A stretch of DNA of 64,000 nucleotides from contig CALXQU010000002.1 in assembly GCA_944390725.1 (NCBI GenBank), forward strand, positions 124,001 to 188,000, read 5' to 3'. Below, in pieces: positions 60,820 through 64,000 of the stretch (position 1 is the first letter of the stretch; the number at the start of each line of letters is the position of its first letter). A program made the translations under genes and the position numbers. The stretch comes from an uncultured Spirochaetaceae bacterium (GTDB lineage: Bacteria > Spirochaetota > Spirochaetia > Sphaerochaetales > Sphaerochaetaceae). A model generated the notes under the pieces. The model did not search any database, was not told the origin of the DNA, and was given only the letters and a program-made list of their open reading frames with translations.

Positions 60820-61086
60820 TCAGAAATAGCTTGCTACCTGATTGTCATTGACTACTGTCAGTTCCTTGTCGACTGTTTCCCTGATATATCTCTGTACTCC
60901 GTTTGTAAGCGTCATCTGGCTCATCGGGCATCCAGCGCATGCGCCTACCAGGCGTACATGGACATTCTTTGTTTCTTCGTCGTAGCTGATGTATTCGATA
61001 TCGCCGCCGTCATTCTGGAGAGCGGGGCGAATTGCATTGATTGCATCCTGTATGGCTTTTTCCTTTGCTGTGGAATCCATTTCCAT
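60820..61086 (-). CDS. NifU C-terminal-like iron-sulfur scaffold protein
   Basis: A protein of 88 residues consisting only of the Nfu domain: IRPALQNDGGDIEYISYDEET near 19 and the cluster-binding VGACAGCPMSQMTLTNGVQRYI near 47 with its CxxC. Such short proteins carry or deliver [Fe-S] clusters. GGAGG is seven bases before the ATG. It is a single-gene unit, divergent from parA, with its own promoter and a strong terminator. Confidence 0.93.
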   Translation of the reverse strand: MEMDSTAKEKAIQDAINAIRPALQNDGGDIEYISYDEETKNVHVRLVGACAGCPMSQMTLTNGVQRYIRETVDKELTVVNDNQVASYF

Positions 61087-61109
61087 GTTTGTTCCTCCGT
61101 GGTGAGAAT

Positions 61110-61138
61110 AATGTACTATACGTTAAAAAAGCGGTCAA
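61110..61138 (-). promoter_or_regulatory. Promoter of the NifU-like gene
   Basis: Minus strand: TTGACC, 17 bases, TACATT, 23 bases before the ATG at 61086; an example of a promoter with a normal leader and Shine-Dalgarno sequence. Confidence 0.65.
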
Positions 61139-61164
61139 GATTCGATTTGCGGTATTCCTTTTTA

Positions 61165-61193
61165 ATGACAATGTTTATATGTTTGTGTATGGT
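61165..61193 (+). promoter_or_regulatory. Promoter of parA-parB (predicted leaderless)
   Basis: ATGACA, 17 bases, TATGGT, then six bases to the ATG at 61200. Confidence 0.6.
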
Positions 61194-61199
61194 GTATAT

Positions 61200-61961
61200 A
61201 TGAGTGCTCAAAAGGTAATTTTCTATAACCAGAAGGGAGGCGTAGGGAAAACCACTGCTGCGGTTAATCTCGGTTCTGCCTTGTCTGAATTAGGTAAAAA
61301 GGTTCTTCTTATCGATTTTGATGCACAATGTAATCTTACAGGTGCTGTCTCTGGAGATTCGAAGAAAAACAATATATATGATGTCGTAATTGGCAATTGC
61401 CCTGCTGCTTCGGCAGTACAGTCGACTATATTCAATAATCTGTATCTCATTCCGGGTTCTCTGGATGTTGCGGGCTTGGCTATTGAGCTTGTCAACCAGA
61501 ATAACAGGGAATATTTCCTCAAGACCGTATTGAGTGACCTTGATGCTGATTATGATTATATCTTCCTTGACTGTCCGCCATCTCTTGGCCTGGAGACGAT
61601 GAATGCGCTTGCATGGGCTGATTCCGTTATAATCCCGCTTCAGTGTGAATATCTTGCTATGGAAGGCCTTAACCTGATTATGAGGACCATATCCAACGTA
61701 AAGAAGTCCCTTAACCCTGATCTGCAGATACTGGGCATATTATTCACGATGTATCAGAAGCGTGCCGTGCTGAACAGGCAGGTTGTCGAGGATATTTCTG
61801 AATTCTTCGGCGACCTTGTCTTCAAGACGATTATCCCGAGAAGCATACGCCTGGCAGAGGCTCCTTCCCATGGGCTGCCAATCAATTACTATGACAGGTC
61901 TAATATCGGGGCAAAGGCGTTCGCAGAGCTTGCTAAGGAGGTAATCAGCCGTGGCCAGTGA
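61200..61961 (+). CDS. parA: Chromosome partitioning ATPase ParA (Soj)
   Basis: Walker-type ATPase of 253 residues that drives segregation of ParB-parS complexes. Deviant Walker A NQKGGVGKTTAAVNLG near 10 with the signature Lys, LLIDFDAQCNLTG near 37, YIFLDCPPSLGLETMNAL near 116, and PLQCEYLAMEGLNLI near 144. The chromosomal Soj type has no N-terminal DNA-binding domain, as here. The longer frame upstream is not coding. No Shine-Dalgarno sequence; start set by the promoter. Confidence 0.96.
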   Translation: MSAQKVIFYNQKGGVGKTTAAVNLGSALSELGKKVLLIDFDAQCNLTGAVSGDSKKNNIYDVVIGNCPAASAVQSTIFNNLYLIPGSLDVAGLAIELVNQNNREYFLKTVLSDLDADYDYIFLDCPPSLGLETMNALAWADSVIIPLQCEYLAMEGLNLIMRTISNVKKSLNPDLQILGILFTMYQKRAVLNRQVVEDISEFFGDLVFKTIIPRSIRLAEAPSHGLPINYYDRSNIGAKAFAELAKEVISRGQ

Positions 61962-62979
61962 TAAGAAACACGGATTAGGAAGAGGTATCGGTTCGCTGCT
62001 TGGCAATTTTGATTTCGATAGCCAGGTAGAGAATATTATTTCGAAGAATACCCAGCCCGTGCAGGCTGAAGAGCCGAAGAAGAAAGCTGCGGATACGGCT
62101 CGGAAGGCACCGAAGGATAATCCTGCGGTCTCCGAGATTCTTAAGTCCACGGTCGCTGAGGGGATTGATGCTGATAGGATATCAGCCATATATGTACCTA
62201 TTAAGAATGTCTCTGCGAATCCGAATCAGCCGAGGAAGGCGTTTGATGAGGAATCCCTTAAGGAGCTTGCTGCTTCGATAAAAGAGCAGGGGATAATCCA
62301 GCCGATTGTCGTTGAGGAGATCGTCCACGGGAAATATTCGATTGTTGCCGGTGAGAGAAGGTTCCGTGCTGCCAAGATGGCTGGTCTTGATAAGGTCCCT
62401 GTCATCATCAAATCGCTTACAGAGCAGCAGCGCATCCAGATGTCGCTTGTCGAGAATATCCAGAGAGAGAACCTCAATCCGATAGAAGAGGCGAGCGCTT
62501 ATCAGTATCTGATCCAGCGCTCTGGCCTCAGCCAGGAAGAGATAGGCAATCTTGTCGGCAAGTCGCGTTCTGCCATAGCCAACTCAATCAGGCTGCTTTC
62601 GCTGCCTGATGACCTGAAGGATGATCTCATCGCTGGCATGATAACCCCGGGACATGCCAGGGCAATCCTCTCGCTTGTCAATCCAGGCGACCGCACGATG
62701 CTCCGTGACGAAATCGTCAATAAGGAGCTGTCTGTAAGGAAGGCAGAGCAGCGTGCTGAGGAGCTGAATAAGGGACAGAAGCTAGTGAAGCCCGCAAAGG
62801 AAGCTGAAGATGATCCAAGGGTTGCTGAGGTTACGGATAAGTTCGTCAGCGCGCTTGGATCCAAGTGCAAGATTACCGGTGACCTCAACAAGGGAAAGAT
62901 CGTAATCCGCTACCGCTCTGAGCGGGATCTTGAGAGGCTTTACTCGCGTATTACCGGAGAAGATCTGTTTACTGAATGA
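61951..62979 (+). CDS. parB: Chromosome partitioning protein ParB (Spo0J)
   Basis: CTP-dependent DNA clamp loading at parS, 342 residues. The N-terminus [15 protein letters not shown] is the ParA-contact motif; the CTPase/ParB-N domain has [25 protein letters not shown] near 92 and [16 protein letters not shown] near 129 with the GERR box; the helix-turn-helix [24 protein letters not shown] near 191 binds parS. A C-terminal dimerisation domain ends the protein. The GTG start has AAGGAGG nine bases upstream and overlaps parA by 11 bases. Three parS sites lie 1.2 kb upstream. Confidence 0.96.
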   Translation: MASDKKHGLGRGIGSLLGNFDFDSQVENIISKNTQPVQAEEPKKKAADTARKAPKDNPAVSEILKSTVAEGIDADRISAIYVPIKNVSANPNQPRKAFDEESLKELAASIKEQGIIQPIVVEEIVHGKYSIVAGERRFRAAKMAGLDKVPVIIKSLTEQQRIQMSLVENIQRENLNPIEEASAYQYLIQRSGLSQEEIGNLVGKSRSAIANSIRLLSLPDDLKDDLIAGMITPGHARAILSLVNPGDRTMLRDEIVNKELSVRKAEQRAEELNKGQKLVKPAKEAEDDPRVAEVTDKFVSALGSKCKITGDLNKGKIVIRYRSERDLERLYSRITGEDLFTE

Positions 62980-62990
62980 AGGAGAAGGAT

Positions 62991-63935
62991 ATGGACAACC
63001 TCAAAGATGGAATATATGCAAAGATAAATACAGATAAGGGTGATATCCTTATCGAGCTTGAGTATAAGAAGTGTCCGATGACTGTCTGCAATTTCATCGG
63101 ACTCGCAGAAGGGTCCCTGAACAGGAAGGAGAAGGGCAAGCCTTTCTATGATGGGCTTAAGTTCCATCGCGTAATCAAGGATTTCATGATACAGGGCGGA
63201 TGTCCTAAAGGCGATGGTACAGGCGGTCCAGGATACCGCTTTCCCGATGAATTCCATCCGGATCTCAAGCATACAGGTCCTGGTATCCTTTCAATGGCCA
63301 ATGCCGGACCAGGTACCAATGGCAGCCAGTTCTTCATCACGCATGTCGAGACCCCATGGCTTGATGGAAAGCACACGGTATTCGGACATGTCATCGAGGG
63401 ACAGGATGTGGTGAACAGCATTGCGCAGGGCGATACAATCAAGTCCGTTGAGATTATCCGCATCGGCGATGATGCCAAGGCTTTCGATGCATCCGAGACG
63501 CATTTCGAGCAGCTCGTATCGGAATGTGAGAAGAGAGCAGCAGAAATCAAGGCCGCAGCCCGCAAGAAGGTCGAAGATGAGATAGAAAGCAGATTCCCTG
63601 ATGCTGTAAAAACCCCTACCGGGCTTAGGTATATTATAAAGAAAAAGGGCTCTGGCGATTCTTCTCCTTCATATGGGCAGTCCGTGAAGGTCCATTATCA
63701 GGGACAGCTTCTCAATGGCAAGATTTTCGATTCATCGCTGATCAGGAAGCAGCCTGCCGTCTTTGCTGTCGGCCAGGTGATTGAAGGCTGGAATGAAGCG
63801 CTGATGTCGATGAGGAAGGGAGAGAAGCGCACGCTCATAATCCCACCGGAACTGGGGTATGGCGAATACGGCTATCCGGGGGTCATCCCTCCTGATTCAT
63901 TCCTTATCTTCGATGTCGAGTTGCTTGATTTCTGA
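62991..63935 (+). CDS. Cyclophilin-FKBP fusion peptidyl-prolyl isomerase
   Basis: A 314-residue protein joining two unrelated prolyl isomerases. Residues 5-165 are a cyclophilin ([19 protein letters not shown] with the catalytic Arg, [39 protein letters not shown]). A charged helical linker (about 170-205) leads to an FKBP domain ([65 protein letters not shown]). No signal peptide, so cytoplasmic. Dual-family immunophilins of this order have been described in Treponema denticola and Flavobacterium. AAGGAG six bases upstream selects this ATG over one overlapping the parB stop. Confidence 0.93.
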   Translation: MDNLKDGIYAKINTDKGDILIELEYKKCPMTVCNFIGLAEGSLNRKEKGKPFYDGLKFHRVIKDFMIQGGCPKGDGTGGPGYRFPDEFHPDLKHTGPGILSMANAGPGTNGSQFFITHVETPWLDGKHTVFGHVIEGQDVVNSIAQGDTIKSVEIIRIGDDAKAFDASETHFEQLVSECEKRAAEIKAAARKKVEDEIESRFPDAVKTPTGLRYIIKKKGSGDSSPSYGQSVKVHYQGQLLNGKIFDSSLIRKQPAVFAVGQVIEGWNEALMSMRKGEKRTLIIPPELGYGEYGYPGVIPPDSFLIFDVELLDF

Positions 63936-64000
63936 TGGCGAAGGAGAACCAGATACAGTATGTCTGCACTGCCTGCGGACATACTGAGCCCAAATGGGCA
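63935..64000 (+). CDS. radA: DNA repair protein RadA (partial, N-terminus only)
   Basis: The first 22 codons of a gene overlapping the immunophilin stop by one base (TGATG) and running off the window. [21 protein letters not shown] matches the N-terminal zinc-finger region of RadA/Sms, CxxCG...PKW. The identification rests on this short motif only. Confidence 0.75.
   Translation, partial: MAKENQIQYVCTACGHTEPKWA

Noticed and set aside
1..64000. CRISPR arrays, rRNA and tRNA genes
   Set aside because: No regularly spaced repeats of CRISPR type and no recognisable rRNA or tRNA sequence in the intergenic gaps, which are mostly short.

Overview
This window is bacterial chromosome, about 55% G+C by eye and densely coded. 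It carries the replication origin: dnaA and dnaN with an origin between them, gyrB-gyrA, recF, and the rpmH-rnpA-yidC-jag cluster, with three parS sites and parA-parB nearby. Several features suggest a spirochaete, perhaps Sphaerochaetaceae or a Treponema relative: a cyclophilin-FKBP fusion, a DUF4416 protein, the L34 protein ending SDEKKPY, a BMP-type nucleoside transporter and a very long GH13 protein. The genus cannot be fixed from the sequence alone.

Layout, left to right. 1-8.9 kb: parE-parC (topoisomerase IV; parC runs off the left edge), a YibE/F membrane protein, a secreted alkaline phosphatase and leuS. 9.1-14.1 kb: a three-gene run of a DprA-like protein with an added N-terminal HTH, a protein with a degenerate HAD-like part and a phosphoribosyltransferase domain, and a class II UvrA. 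14-22.8 kb: serine dehydratase, two lipoproteins (one behind a poly-G promoter), nfo, DUF4416, a DAHP synthase-prephenate dehydratase fusion, nth, an EamA transporter and pth. 22.7-27 kb: a MacA-MacB-TolC type export operon. 27.3-32.7 kb: a 1124-residue GH13 protein, a dicarboxylate/amino-acid symporter and a membrane protein. 32.7-40.5 kb: lgt-pepP-gpmI facing a carboxy-terminal protease-rsmE pair, then a sigma-54-activator-like ATPase with no DNA-binding domain. 40.5-40.9 kb: a non-coding locus with two phased arrays of DnaA-box-like repeats. 40.9-46.7 kb: a PerR/Fur-rubrerythrin operon and a BMP-family nucleoside ABC transporter. 46.8-64 kb: the origin region.

The most general observation concerns gene starts. 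Many first genes of transcription units have no Shine-Dalgarno sequence; instead a promoter lies so that the -10 box ends 6-8 bases before the start codon. This predicts leaderless mRNAs for parE, leuS, dprA, uvrA2, nfo, sdaA, pth, the symporter, lgt, the protease, perR, dnaN, parA and others. Genes inside operons, and a few first genes such as bmp, nfu and phoA, have ordinary Shine-Dalgarno sequences. At 37.1 kb two such promoters stand back to back and share one palindromic -35 hexamer.

Start codons were re-chosen using these promoters, Shine-Dalgarno sequences and family N-termini. No rRNA, tRNA or CRISPR array was seen. The only stretches over 300 bases without a gene are 40454-40870 and 52462-52914; both hold DnaA-box clusters and are described below.
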